NCBI GenBank assembly: GCA_018003015.1
Contig: JAGNEZ010000022.1
Coordinates: forward strand, 1 to 64,000
Origin: Phycisphaerae bacterium
GTDB lineage: Bacteria > Planctomycetota > Phycisphaerae > UBA1845 > PWPN01
Direction of reading: 5' to 3'
Length of the DNA stretch: 64,000 nt
Under the pieces are notes generated by a model that saw only the letters and a program-made list of their open reading frames with translations, had not been told where the DNA came from and did not search any database. Position 1 is the stretch's first letter; each line of letters opens with the position of its first letter. A program made the translations under genes and the position numbers. Positions 1-9,081 of this stretch are shown piece after piece.

Positions 1-344
1 AGCCCGCAATGCGGCAGCCCGATGCTCGCACCGCAAGCGAACACTGCGTCGTTTACACAGGATTGGCATATACTTGGCCGAAATAAAGCCTTGCCGATGG
101 CCGAATCCTTAGCGTTGTAGTACTAGCTAGATCGAACTCGGACATATGACCATCCTGTCTTGCCGGGATGCCCTTGAAGCCGGGTCCCAGGTCTAATATC
201 GGTGCGGAATCGGCCGGGCTTAGGGCGGAGCCACGAGAATTGGCTTGGGGAGGCGGTTATAGGGACGAACGGCGAGTGGTGGCGAGGGGATGGAAGACGC
301 GCAGGTTGGCGGGGGCGGTTGCGGCTATCGGACCTGGCCTCGCC
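1..344. other. Non-coding or unassigned leading stretch
   Basis: I see no convincing gene in this stretch. Short open frames exist on both strands, but none has a ribosome-binding site, a recognisable motif or a consistent high-GC third-codon pattern. It runs up to the promoter of the first lipoprotein gene. Confidence 0.5.
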
Positions 345-372
345 TTGACACCGTACCCTGCGAACTTAGAAT
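345..372 (+). promoter_or_regulatory. Sigma70-type promoter, predicted leaderless start
   Basis: TTGACA (345-350) and TAGAAT (367-372) are separated by 16 bp. The expected transcription start falls 1-2 nt before the ATG at 381. No Shine-Dalgarno sequence precedes that ATG, so the transcript is predicted to be leaderless. Confidence 0.6.
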
Positions 373-380
373 CCACCGGC

Positions 381-956
381 ATGATCACCAGCCGTTCAGC
401 ATGGGCGTTATGTCTGGGGCTGTTGTCCTGTGCGGGTCTGACGGCTTGCCGATCGACCGGTCCGGACCACATGCCTCGCGAACCGGAGCGAGTCCAGATG
501 CTCGCGCTGATGCTGCCCTCGGAGATCAGGATTCAGCCCTTCACGCGGATCAAGAGCTTCAACGAGGATGAGATTCCGGATGGCATTCTGGCGGTTGTCC
601 GCCCGATTGACCAGTTCAAGGACCCGGTCAAGGCCGTCGGGCTGTTCTACTTCGAGTTGTGGAGCTACCGCGACGGCTCCAACGACCGGAAGGGTGAGCG
701 ACTGGAGTTCTGGGAGAAGACGCTGGGCAGTGCCGAGGACGTCAGGCAGTACTGGACGCGAGCCCAGATGTATGAGTTCCAGCTCGCCTGGACGCAAGGT
801 GCGGGTGTGATCAAGCCGGATCAGAAGTACCTGTTCACGATCACTTATCGCACGCCGTGGGACACGACCATGCAGGACGAGCATATTCTCCAGTTCCACC
901 AGGGTGGGGATGCCGCTGTGGAGCGGGTAGTCAAGCCTGGGAAGGAAGCCAAGTAG
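381..956 (+). CDS. Predicted lipoprotein, unknown function
   Basis: The protein has 191 residues and begins with a lipoprotein signal peptide. The hydrophobic stretch ends in LTAC, with the lipidated cysteine near residue 24. The mature part is soluble and mixed alpha/beta, with no family that I recognise. The open frame extends upstream to 168, but the ATG at 381 is chosen because it starts the signal peptide and sits 8 nt behind a near-consensus promoter. The gene is followed 41 bp later by a second small lipoprotein, so the two probably form a pair acting at the envelope. The function is not inferable from the sequence alone. Confidence 0.7.
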   Translation: MITSRSAWALCLGLLSCAGLTACRSTGPDHMPREPERVQMLALMLPSEIRIQPFTRIKSFNEDEIPDGILAVVRPIDQFKDPVKAVGLFYFELWSYRDGSNDRKGERLEFWEKTLGSAEDVRQYWTRAQMYEFQLAWTQGAGVIKPDQKYLFTITYRTPWDTTMQDEHILQFHQGGDAAVERVVKPGKEAK

Positions 957-997
957 CCGTCCACAGCCCGGGCCTTGCGTGTCAAGGAGAGAAGATT

Positions 998-1342
998 ATG
1001 AAGCCCGCCAGCCTTGGTGCTCTGTTTATTTCCGCGGTGAGCCTGTTGCTGCTGGGATGCGCCGAGAAGCTGACCTATCCGCGATGGGAGACGATCCATG
1101 ACGGGATGAGCCCGGAGGCGGTCGAAGCGACGCTTGGGGTGCCTTGGCACAAGACGGATAAGATGTGGCTCTACTCCGATGACGAGAGGGGCATCTACGC
1201 TCACATCTACTTTGACGGCGACAAGGTCATCAGCAAGAAGTGGACGAGCCCTGAGGAAGGCATCAAGGGTAAGAGCCCGAACGTGAACAAGCCCGGCGAG
1301 GCCGAGGAAGTCAAGGTTCAGGAGTTGGATATTCAGAAGTAG
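998..1342 (+). CDS. Small BamE/SmpA-like lipoprotein
   Basis: The 114-residue protein has a signal peptide ending in LLLLGC, a lipobox with the cysteine near residue 23. The mature part carries the segment IHDGMSPEAVEATLGVP followed by a W/Y-rich hairpin and YFDGDKVISKKW. That pattern is typical of the BamE/SmpA/OmlA fold, which in proteobacteria is an accessory lipoprotein of outer-membrane assembly. The start at 998 is supported by AAGGAGAG about 8 nt upstream; a longer frame back to 857 lacks this. It lies directly behind the other lipoprotein gene. The fold assignment is by motif; the role in outer-membrane assembly is inferred. Confidence 0.65.
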   Translation: MKPASLGALFISAVSLLLLGCAEKLTYPRWETIHDGMSPEAVEATLGVPWHKTDKMWLYSDDERGIYAHIYFDGDKVISKKWTSPEEGIKGKSPNVNKPGEAEEVKVQELDIQK

Positions 1343-1369
1343 CCCGGGGGTCTGCCCCGACCGACTGCA

Positions 1370-2236
1370 ATGTTAAGATCCCATCGTCTCTTGACCGTTG
1401 ACATTGACGGCACCCTGGTTGACTCGCACGGTGAGATTCCGGACCGGAATCGAGCCGCGCTTCACGCCGCTCATGAGGCTGGACTGCGGGTGTGCCTGTG
1501 TACCGGTCGTTCGCTGGCCGAGACCCGATCGGTGCTTGACCGGCTGGACCTAGACCTGGATGCAGCCGTCCTGGTGTTTGGGGCGATCGTCTGGGATCTC
1601 CGCGAGCATCGGACGCTGTTGCGGTCGCATCTGCCGACGGACACGTCGGCGCGGCTGGTCCGGTTTTTCACCCGGCGGCGTGATCCCATTCTCATGCTGT
1701 TTGACGTATCGGAGGGTGGGGTGGACTACCGGCTGGTTCGCGGGGAGGGCAATGTTGAGGCCTATGAGGGCTGGATCCGCCGGAGCCCGGCGGTGACCGA
1801 GCGAATCGAGGCCTGGACGCCGGAGATCGGGCAGCCCATTCGCATTGGGGTGATCCAGGAGCCGTCCTGCATTGAGGAGACCATGCAGGCTCTCGGCCGG
1901 GAGTTTTCTGCCGAGGAGGTCAAGTACAACGCGATCTACGCTCCGAACTACGGTTTGCACGTGGTGGAGTGTTTCGCGCCGCAGGTCAGCAAATGGCACG
2001 GTATCGGCCACCTGCTGCGTTTGTGGGGGATTGCGCCGGCGGAAGTGGTGGCGGTGGGTGACGACATCAACGACGTGGAGATGATCGCCGGGGCCGGGCT
2101 AGGTGTAGCCATGGGCAACGCGATCGATGCGGTGCGTGCGGTGGCCAAGTGGCAGGTCCCCACCAACGACGAGTGCGGTATGGCCGTTCTGGTTGATGCG
2201 CTCCTCAGCGGCAAGGTGCCCGGCGAGAAGACATGA
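1370..2236 (+). CDS. HAD superfamily (Cof-type, IIB) phosphatase
   Basis: The 288-residue cytosolic protein has the HAD motif I DIDGTLVDS near residues 11-19 with the nucleophile Asp and the general acid Asp. Motif II is CTGRS near residue 46. The C-terminal motif IV is GDDINDVEMI near residue 230, followed by GLGVAMGNA, the Cof-type signature. This subfamily dephosphorylates small phosphorylated metabolites such as sugar phosphates and flavin intermediates; the substrate cannot be read from the sequence. It follows the lipoproteins by 27 bp but has no obvious ribosome-binding site. Confidence 0.85.
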   Translation: MLRSHRLLTVDIDGTLVDSHGEIPDRNRAALHAAHEAGLRVCLCTGRSLAETRSVLDRLDLDLDAAVLVFGAIVWDLREHRTLLRSHLPTDTSARLVRFFTRRRDPILMLFDVSEGGVDYRLVRGEGNVEAYEGWIRRSPAVTERIEAWTPEIGQPIRIGVIQEPSCIEETMQALGREFSAEEVKYNAIYAPNYGLHVVECFAPQVSKWHGIGHLLRLWGIAPAEVVAVGDDINDVEMIAGAGLGVAMGNAIDAVRAVAKWQVPTNDECGMAVLVDALLSGKVPGEKT

Positions 2237-2290
2237 CCAGATTGATATAGATCCTTTAGCCTCTTTAGCACTCCTAACAACGAGAGTGTT

Positions 2291-2668
2291 TCACCGGTGG
2301 CCGAGCCCGCCCCGAGGAAGCGAGCAGGGGATGGCCGCCGGGCACCACTCCCACGATGCGGACCGCCGAGCCGATCGGCGGGAGCGCGGATGCCATGTGG
2401 GGCTTTGCCCTTCGCGTCCCCCCGGGAAGCGTTTCTTCTCGACCAGCCTATCGACGATGGGCTTGGCGCACAGGCCGGGCACGGCCGCATTGCCGAAGTG
2501 CTCGATTCGTCGAACCAGATCTGCGGGCAGGCACGAGAGCAGGTGGGTCCGCTCCTGCTCGAACATCTCGGGCCAGCGGGGATCGTGCGGGATGATGGCC
2601 ACATCTTCCTTGGCCGCGCGGGCGATCTTCTCTTCGAGTGTCTCCATCTGTTTCTCTGAAGCCCCCAT
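2291..2668 (-). pseudogene. Truncated GrpB/UPF0157 family remnant
   Basis: The N-terminal part reads IIPHDPRWPEMFEQE, then RIEHFGNAAVPGLCAKPIVD. This matches the GrpB family hallmark (nucleotidyltransferase-like; about 170 residues in intact members). After KPIVDRLVE the reading becomes Arg/Ser/Pro-rich and no longer resembles the family. I did not find the missing C-terminal half in the other two frames. The fragment lies alone between two genes on the other strand. I read it as a decayed gene, although a short translated product from the ATG at 2668 is possible. Confidence 0.6.
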
Positions 2669-2856
2669 CGACTGCCGGGCATTGACACCCCTCTATCACT
2701 CTCATGGCACCTTTCGCGTCTCGCGGTGCCTACGGTGATTCGGCTCGCAGCTCTGGGGCCGCTGCCGAGCCGGCGGAGCGGTGGCGTTGCCGCCGGACCG
2801 TGAGCCGGGTAGATTGGTGGCGGCCGGTCCGGGTTCCAGCTGATGACGGAGGTTGC

Positions 2857-5148
2857 ATGTCCAAGAGCATTCGGTACGCATCGATTCTGATCCCAGCGTT
2901 GGCCGCGACCGTTGGGCTCGCGAGGCCGGCGGGGGCCGTGGAGGACCGGATCACTGTGGCGTTACAGGCCTTCGATCTCCGGCACGTACGGCTGCTCGAC
3001 GGGCCGGTCAAGGCGAGCCTGGAGGCGAACCGCAAGTACCTCCGGGAGCTTGATTCCGACCGGCTGTTGTATGTTTTCCGGGTGAACGCCAAGCTAGACG
3101 CACCTGGCAAGCCGCTGGGCGGCTGGGAGAAGCCGGACTGCGAGCTCCGCGGGCATTTCGTTGGCCACTATCTGACCGCCTGCGCCCTCATGTATGCGGC
3201 GGCCGGGGATGAGGTGCTCAAAGCCAAGGCCGGCGCCATGGTTGCGGAGCTGGCCAAGTGTCAGCAGGCGCTGGGCGGGGAATACCTGTCGGCCTTTCCG
3301 GAGGGCTTTTGGGACCGGCTTGAATTGCCGGATCAGAAGCACCCGTGGGCGCCGTACTACACCATCCACAAGATCATGGCCGGCCTCTATGACATGCACG
3401 CGCTTTGCGGCAACGAGCAGGCTCTCGAGGTCCTCAAGGGGATGGCCGCCTACTTCAGAAAGCGTATTGACAAGCTGAGCGACGTGCAGTTCGACCGCAT
3501 TCTGACCGTTGAGTTTGGGGGCATGTCGGAGGTTCTGCACGACCTCTACTCGGTGACCGGCGATGAGCAGCACCTGGCCCTGGCTCATCGCTTTGATCAG
3601 GCCTCGTTTCTCGGCCCGCTGGCCCTGGAGCACGACAACCTCAGCCGGATCCACGCCAACACCCAGATTCCCAAGATTTGCGCGGCCGCCCGGCGGCACG
3701 AGCTGACCGGCGACGGCCGTTACCGCACGATCGTCGAGTACTTCTGGGATCGGATTGTGAACACCCGCTCCTACGCCACGGGCGGCAGCACCGAAGGTGA
3801 GTTTTGGCCTGAGCCGAACAAGCTAGCGAAGCCGCTCACTCAGTCCAACATCGAGACCTGCACGACGTACAACATGCTCAAGGTCAGCCGCTACCTGATC
3901 GGCTGGACCGGGGAGGCCAAGTACGCCGACTACTACCAGAAGGCCTGGCTCAACGGCATTCTGGGCACGCAGGACCCGGCGGACGGCATGCTCATCTACT
4001 TCACGCCTCTTGCCACCGGTGGTCGAAAAGTATGGGGTACGCCCGACGACTCCTTCTGGTGCTGCTATGGCACGGGCATCGAGTCGTTCGCCAAGCTGGC
4101 CGACAGCATCTACTTCCACGACGAGGACGGTCTGTACGTCCATCTGTTTGTGCCATCCGAAGTGAACTGGGAGGAAACGGGGGTGCGGGTGCGGCAGGAG
4201 ACTCTCTTCCCGGAGAAGCCCGAGACGACGCTGCTTGTTCAGGTGCAATCGCCGATCACCGGCAAGCTTCATGTGCTGGTGCCCTTCTGGGCGACGCAGG
4301 GTGTTGAGGTCAAGATCAACGGCCAGCGGGTCGAGGTCGAGGCCAAGCCGGTGACCTACCTGACTCTCGACCAGACCTGGAACGACGGCGACAAGGTCGA
4401 GATTCGCATGCCGATGTCGCTGACCGCCTGTCCCATGCCGGACGATCCGGAACTGGTCGGGTTGCTTTACGGGCCGCTGGTGCTGGCTGGCCTGACCGAG
4501 GACCCGGACGCGTACTTTCTGGGCGATGCCAAGCACCCGGCCGCCTGGATCGAGCCGATCGAGCCGCGGGCGGGCACGTCGTTGACTTTCCGCACCACTG
4601 GCCAGCCGGAGGACATCACCTTCATTCCGCTGAACCAGGTGATCAAGCAGGCGTATGGCGTGTACTTCCCGACGGTCACCAAGGGCAGCCCGCGGCACAG
4701 GGTGCTGACGGCCAAGGCCGAGGCCCGGCGGAAGCGAGAGCGGGGCATGGTGGACCGGGTGTATCCCGATGACGACGTCACGGAGCCGACCCACAACCTC
4801 AAGGTGGGCAACTCCAAGGCCGGGCCGCACCAGGGCCGTCGTTTCCGCCATGCGGAAGGAGGCGAAGGCTGGTCTTGGGATCTCAAGGTCCTGCCGGATG
4901 CCCCGATGGTGCTGGTGTGCGTCTACTGGGGCGACGATGTTGGACCGCGGACCTTCGACATTCTCGTGGGCGACAGGGTCATTGCCACGCAATCGCTGAA
5001 CAAGGACAAGCCCGGCGAGTTTTTCGACGCGGAATATGCCGTCCCTGAGGATCTGACCAGGGGCAAGGAGGAGATCACGGTGCGCTTCCGCCCGCACGAG
5101 AAGAACATCGCTGGTGGTGTGTTTGAATGCATGACGAGGAAGCGGTAA
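2857..5148 (+). CDS. GH127 family glycoside hydrolase (beta-L-arabinofuranosidase type)
   Basis: The 763-residue secreted enzyme has a signal peptide ending near residue 28 (PAGA-V). An (alpha/alpha)6 barrel of DUF1680/GH127 type follows, with C-terminal beta-sandwich domains. The catalytic and zinc set is visible: GGSTEGEFW (309-317) with the likely acid/base Glu, E333 and C335 in NIETCTTYN, and C402-C403 in SFWCCYGTG. In characterised GH127 enzymes a cysteine of this Zn cluster is the nucleophile and releases L-arabinofuranose. The start at 2857 is chosen for GGAGG 4 nt upstream and the signal peptide; a longer frame to 2704 has neither. It probably acts on arabinose-containing plant or algal glycans. 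Exact linkage specificity is unknown, since the family also has other activities. Confidence 0.88.
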   Translation: MSKSIRYASILIPALAATVGLARPAGAVEDRITVALQAFDLRHVRLLDGPVKASLEANRKYLRELDSDRLLYVFRVNAKLDAPGKPLGGWEKPDCELRGHFVGHYLTACALMYAAAGDEVLKAKAGAMVAELAKCQQALGGEYLSAFPEGFWDRLELPDQKHPWAPYYTIHKIMAGLYDMHALCGNEQALEVLKGMAAYFRKRIDKLSDVQFDRILTVEFGGMSEVLHDLYSVTGDEQHLALAHRFDQASFLGPLALEHDNLSRIHANTQIPKICAAARRHELTGDGRYRTIVEYFWDRIVNTRSYATGGSTEGEFWPEPNKLAKPLTQSNIETCTTYNMLKVSRYLIGWTGEAKYADYYQKAWLNGILGTQDPADGMLIYFTPLATGGRKVWGTPDDSFWCCYGTGIESFAKLADSIYFHDEDGLYVHLFVPSEVNWEETGVRVRQETLFPEKPETTLLVQVQSPITGKLHVLVPFWATQGVEVKINGQRVEVEAKPVTYLTLDQTWNDGDKVEIRMPMSLTACPMPDDPELVGLLYGPLVLAGLTEDPDAYFLGDAKHPAAWIEPIEPRAGTSLTFRTTGQPEDITFIPLNQVIKQAYGVYFPTVTKGSPRHRVLTAKAEARRKRERGMVDRVYPDDDVTEPTHNLKVGNSKAGPHQGRRFRHAEGGEGWSWDLKVLPDAPMVLVCVYWGDDVGPRTFDILVGDRVIATQSLNKDKPGEFFDAEYAVPEDLTRGKEEITVRFRPHEKNIAGGVFECMTRKR

Positions 5149-5207
5149 GTGGAGGGGTGCGGGTGAGAAAGCAAAGGACAGCCAAGCCTGTGATCGACTG
5201 ATGGAGC

Positions 5208-6653
5208 ATGCTCACCTGGCTTTGGACCATCCTGACGGTAGGCTGTGAAGCGGCGGCGGTCGTGGCGATCCTGTCGATTCTTCGCCGGCCGCGTGAGCCG
5301 CGTGCGATGCTGGCCTGGATTCTCGCCCTGCTGCTCCTTCCGGGTCTCGGGCTGGTGCTTTTCCTCGCGCTTGGTGAACCCCGGCGTGACTGGCACCGTC
5401 TGCGTCGGCGCCGCAGTCGCCGGCGTATCCGAGCCGTGTCGACCGACCCGACGAATCCTCCACAGGCCAAGTACTTCTTCACCCCCGCGGAGGCTCCGGA
5501 GGGACTACAACCGCTGGTCAAGCTGACCGACCGATTGGCCGCCTCGTTCCCGATCGGCGGCAACGTGGTGACGCTCTTTCACGATGCGGACGAGACCTAT
5601 GACCAGCTCGAGGCTGCGATCCGGGGTGCCCGCTCTCACGTTCATCTGGAGTATTACATTTTCCAACCCGACCAGACGGGCCGGCGGTTTGCGGCGTTGC
5701 TCATTGAGAAGGCCCGCGAGGGGGTGCACTGCCGGCTGCTGCTTGATTTTGTCGGCTGCTGGCGGCTGTCGGGGCGGTTCATCCGGCCGCTCAAGGACGC
5801 CGGCGTCCAGGTTGCCTTCTGCCTGCCGGTGGTTCCCTGGCGAAGCCGATGGCGGGCCAACTTCCGCAATCACCGCAAGATCGTGGTCATCGACGGTCAG
5901 ATTGGTTTCACTGGCAGCCAGAACATTGGTGACGAGTATCGCGGGCGCAAGCGCCGCAAGTATGGGCCCTGGCGTGACACGCACCTTCGCATTGTGGGCC
6001 CGGGGGTTCGCGATCTTCAGGAGGTTTTCGCCCGCGACTGGCACTACACGACCAAGAAGAGCCTCCTTGACGATCGTCACTTTCCTCGGAACGAGGCGGC
6101 CGGATCCCACGTTGTCCAGGTTGTCCCTTCCGGGCCGGACCAGCGTGAGGATGTCATGCACCAGCTGCTGTTTGCCGCGGTCAGTGCCGCCCGCGAGTCG
6201 ATTTCCATCATCACCCCCTACTTCGTTCCTGACCGGGCGATGATTCTCGCCCTGCGGTCGGCGGCCTTCCGCGGCGTCCAGGTTCGGCTGCTGGTTCCGG
6301 CCTGCTCGGACCACCGTATCGTCCTATGGGCGGGGAGGAGTTTCTACAACGACCTGATTGGCTCCGGCGTACAGATCTACGAGCATGATCACACCATGCT
6401 TCACTCGAAGGTCATGGTGATTGACCGAAGCTGGGCGATGGTGGGATCGGCGAATGTCGATGAGCGCAGTTTTCGCGTGAACTTTGAGTTGACCACGATC
6501 CTGTACAGTACCGATCTGGCCGATGACTTGTACCGTGATTTCGAGACGCTTCGCGCCCAATCGCGGCACATCAAGCGCAGGAGCGTGTCGAGCCGTTCAA
6601 CGGGTGAGAGTCTTCTCCTCGGTCTTGCCCGTCTCGCTTCTCCGCTGCTCTGA
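5208..6653 (+). CDS. cls: Cardiolipin synthase (phospholipase D family)
   Basis: The 481-residue protein has two N-terminal membrane helices (about 1-20 and 35-55), then two phospholipase D domains. The first has NHRKIVVIDGQIGFTGSQN near residue 221. The second has LHSKVMVIDRSWAMVGSAN near residue 398. Both HKD motifs are intact. The family condenses phosphatidylglycerol into cardiolipin at the inner membrane. The C-terminus ends in a short hydrophobic stretch. It starts 59 bp after the GH127 gene; its last 57 bases overlap the 3' end of the convergent gene on the other strand. Confidence 0.9.
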   Translation: MLTWLWTILTVGCEAAAVVAILSILRRPREPRAMLAWILALLLLPGLGLVLFLALGEPRRDWHRLRRRRSRRRIRAVSTDPTNPPQAKYFFTPAEAPEGLQPLVKLTDRLAASFPIGGNVVTLFHDADETYDQLEAAIRGARSHVHLEYYIFQPDQTGRRFAALLIEKAREGVHCRLLLDFVGCWRLSGRFIRPLKDAGVQVAFCLPVVPWRSRWRANFRNHRKIVVIDGQIGFTGSQNIGDEYRGRKRRKYGPWRDTHLRIVGPGVRDLQEVFARDWHYTTKKSLLDDRHFPRNEAAGSHVVQVVPSGPDQREDVMHQLLFAAVSAARESISIITPYFVPDRAMILALRSAAFRGVQVRLLVPACSDHRIVLWAGRSFYNDLIGSGVQIYEHDHTMLHSKVMVIDRSWAMVGSANVDERSFRVNFELTTILYSTDLADDLYRDFETLRAQSRHIKRRSVSSRSTGESLLLGLARLASPLL

Positions 6654-7238
6654 GCCGGTGGAGGGCAGTGGCCAGGACAGGCCGTACAGGAGCTGCACCG
6701 CCTTGCTCAATTCGCCGGGATTGCCCGCAGTCTGTTCGGCGTCTCGCCTCCCCCGCACCCGGTTTTGGCTGTCATCATGTCCCGGTCTATATCCGGAGGT
6801 TGACGGCGAGCCCACGGCCCTCACGACGGCCGCCAGTCTGGCCAGATCCGCGACGGACAGTGTCTCGCGAGGCGGTTCGTTGTCCGCCGATTGCGGATCG
6901 GTCAAGGCCTGCATGACCTTGCTGAGCAGAAGCATCTGCCCGCCGTCGGTGATCTGGCGACGATACTCGGCGGGCAGGCAGCCCAGCATGGCGGCCGTCA
7001 GCTGTGATGCCACCACTGGTCGCAGGCAGCGTTCGAGTTGGCGGGCGTATCGTTTCAAGGCGGCCGCGGACACGCCGTACCGTTCGGTCAGCTTCAGTCG
7101 TCTGGCCATAGCCTCCTCGGTCGCACAGCCTTTTGGCCGTGACAGAATCAGCCGATCCAGCCGGCAGCGGACCCTGATCGGCACTTTCCGATGCACGGCC
7201 GATCGGGCGAGGGCTGGTGTCACGGAGATCGTCTTCAT
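6597..7238 (-). CDS. Hypothetical protein with predicted helix-turn-helix segment
   Basis: The 213-residue protein is not one I can assign. The central part (about 50-75) reads ERYGVSAAALKRYARQLER, which looks like a small helical DNA-binding element. It weakly resembles DUF3486-type phage regulatory proteins. The rest is Arg-rich and helical, with a polar C-terminus. The start at 7238 is preferred over 7316 because GGAGG lies 11 nt upstream. The third-codon GC is high throughout, so the gene looks real. It is convergent with cls and overlaps it by 57 bp, and it is divergent from the hydrolase gene at 7538. Confidence 0.5.
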   Translation of the reverse strand: MKTISVTPALARSAVHRKVPIRVRCRLDRLILSRPKGCATEEAMARRLKLTERYGVSAAALKRYARQLERCLRPVVASQLTAAMLGCLPAEYRRQITDGGQMLLLSKVMQALTDPQSADNEPPRETLSVADLARLAAVVRAVGSPSTSGYRPGHDDSQNRVRGRRDAEQTAGNPGELSKAVQLLYGLSWPLPSTGSEQRRSETGKTEEKTLTR

Positions 7239-7537
7239 GGTCGGCTGAGCCTCCACTTTACAGAACACGTCCGATGTCCCGGTGTGGGTGGAGATGCGAT
7301 TGGCCAGTGGTCTCACGACGGCGAGGGGCGACTGGGCGTCCTTTCAGGCCGTTGCCGCCGGGACTATAGCTCCCTGATTCTGTTGGAACGGCGCGCATGG
7401 CCGGCCGATTCTCCTGGGTTTCTGGGGTCTTCTCCGGGCATTTCTCGCGTTGCGTTTTCTCCCCGCGGCCAAGATACTGTGCAGAGCCAAAGGGATGGAG
7501 TCCGGAGATGCCGTCTGCCGCGACAGGAGAGACTCTG
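7239..7537. promoter_or_regulatory. Divergent intergenic region
   Basis: This gap of about 300 bp separates the orphan minus-strand gene from the hydrolase gene. A weak candidate promoter for the latter is TTGCGT (7450-7455), 17 bp, then GATACT (7473-7478). I see nothing else definite in it. Confidence 0.25.
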
Positions 7538-8902
7538 ATGAAGCGCATGGTGACGTTGTGGATTGTGAGCGTTGTGCTGGCCGCGGCCTGGGCGGCGTTG
7601 AGCAGTGCTGGCATGGCCGAGCCGCCGGCCAGCGCGAAGGCGTTCGACTTTGAAGAGGCGTCTCGTGATGTGCCCAAGCCGCGGGAGCTGTACCCGTTGG
7701 TCAAGCAGGACATGGTCGCGATGGACCTGCAGATCCTCTCGGACGAGGTTATGCCCAGCGACAGTGATCCGTCGAGGAGGCTCCGCAAGATCACGGGCCG
7801 CTTCAACAGCATCGAGATGGAGGACAAGAAGTGGAGTCACCCATTCACGCTCTTCACGCCCGCGGACAACACGGTGAATGAGGCGCCCGAGCGCAAGGGG
7901 AGGGTTGTGATCGTCACGTCGCCGGGTTGGGTCTCGTATCCCGGGCACGTCGAAATGTACGGCGAGCCGATCGTCACTCGAACCGGCTATCCGACCATGG
8001 TTGTCTTGAGTCCGGGCGTTTACGCCGACGGTCGCGACATCGAGGCGGACATCGCCGTGCTATCACGGATGCGGCAGAAGACGGGCAAGAACTACTACAA
8101 CATGAACTGCCAGCTGGGATTGGTTTACATCCAGGCGATGAACGTTCTCGAGAAGGTGCTGAATCTCGACACGGTGAAGGCGGTCATTGGCGGTCACTCC
8201 AAGCGGGGGCGCAGTGCGACGGTCACTGCGGCCATGGACGGGCGGGTCGCCGGGGTGGTGATCATGGGCAACGAGGGCGTCTACCGCACCGACCGGCTCG
8301 AGCCGCACCTGAGTTTCCATCACGCCTTTTTCCAGGAACAGGTCAACGTACCGGTGCTTTACATCGGGGCGACGAACGAAGGCGGCTACAAGATGTTCAA
8401 CGTCAACATCATGCAGGAGCGGCTGCAGCGGCCGATGACCATCGAGCTGATTCCGAACTACCATCACTACAACTTCGAGGAGAAGCAGTACATTGACTTC
8501 ATGATGTGGGTCAGCCATGTGTTCGACGGCCGGGCGATCACCCGGATCACCGAGTACGAGCATGAGCGTCGCAGCGGGGTCAATGTCTACCGGGCCAAGA
8601 TCGAGAGTCAGGCGAAGATTCGGCTGGTGCGTGTCTGGTATGTCTATGCGACGAACGCCACATGGAGAGACCTGATGTGGTATGACTGGCTGATGGAGAA
8701 CCGGGGCGAGTACTATGAAGCCCGGGTGCCCGGGGCCATGCCCGATGCCTTCATGATCGAGGTAGCAGACACGGCACAGGGCATTCCGGGCTACGTGACG
8801 AGCCTGCCGCGGAAGCTGACGGATGCGCCGGTCGTCGAGCGCGATCCGAACAAAGCCGGGTGGATGGGTCCGCCGGACAGGCAAGAGGGGAACGGGAGAT
8901 GA
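7538..8902 (+). CDS. Secreted alpha/beta-hydrolase, PhoPQ-activated protein related (copy 1)
   Basis: The 454-residue protein has a signal peptide (MKRMVTLWIVSVVLAAAWAA..., cleaved near residue 28). The nucleophile elbow is GGHSKRGRSA with Ser221, close to the GASKRGW elbow of the PhoPQ_related family. The later segment VLYIGATNEGGY stands where a catalytic acid is expected, and IPNYHHYNF supplies the histidine. The family probably cleaves esters; no substrate is established. The start at 7538 has AGGAGA 8 nt upstream. It is a tandem paralogue of the gene at 10298, with a Tat-exported TIM-barrel gene between them. It might deacylate glycans, which is an inference from context. Confidence 0.65.
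   Translation: MKRMVTLWIVSVVLAAAWAALSSAGMAEPPASAKAFDFEEASRDVPKPRELYPLVKQDMVAMDLQILSDEVMPSDSDPSRRLRKITGRFNSIEMEDKKWSHPFTLFTPADNTVNEAPERKGRVVIVTSPGWVSYPGHVEMYGEPIVTRTGYPTMVVLSPGVYADGRDIEADIAVLSRMRQKTGKNYYNMNCQLGLVYIQAMNVLEKVLNLDTVKAVIGGHSKRGRSATVTAAMDGRVAGVVIMGNEGVYRTDRLEPHLSFHHAFFQEQVNVPVLYIGATNEGGYKMFNVNIMQERLQRPMTIELIPNYHHYNFEEKQYIDFMMWVSHVFDGRAITRITEYEHERRSGVNVYRAKIESQAKIRLVRVWYVYATNATWRDLMWYDWLMENRGEYYEARVPGAMPDAFMIEVADTAQGIPGYVTSLPRKLTDAPVVERDPNKAGWMGPPDRQEGNGR
8346..8407 (+). repeat. 62-bp direct repeat within paralogous hydrolases (copy 1)
   Basis: These 62 bases are identical to 11124-11185. They code for the segment around VLYIGATNEGGYKMFNVN in each hydrolase paralogue. Flanking sequence is diverged, so this is either strong conservation after duplication or local gene conversion. 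Confidence 0.8.
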
Positions 8903-9081
8903 TGAGGGGCGATACGGAGCGGCGTGGCGGCACGCGCGGCTCGTCGACCGCGAGGTCAGCCTTGTCGTATCTGCCGCGTAGACAGCAGCAGCCCGTCTCG
9001 GTTGTCGCGGCGACGGCAGCGCGATAGGCTGAGCACGGTCTTGTAGGCATCCCTCCACGGTCATGAGAAGGAGGCAAAGCA

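Noticed and set aside
2682-2687. TTGACA upstream of the GH127 gene
   Set aside because: No -10-like hexamer lies at 15-19 bp downstream, so I did not call a promoter.
3823-5097. Long minus-strand open frame (424 codons) opposite the GH127 gene
   Set aside because: It is a shadow: no ribosome-binding site, biased composition, no motifs.
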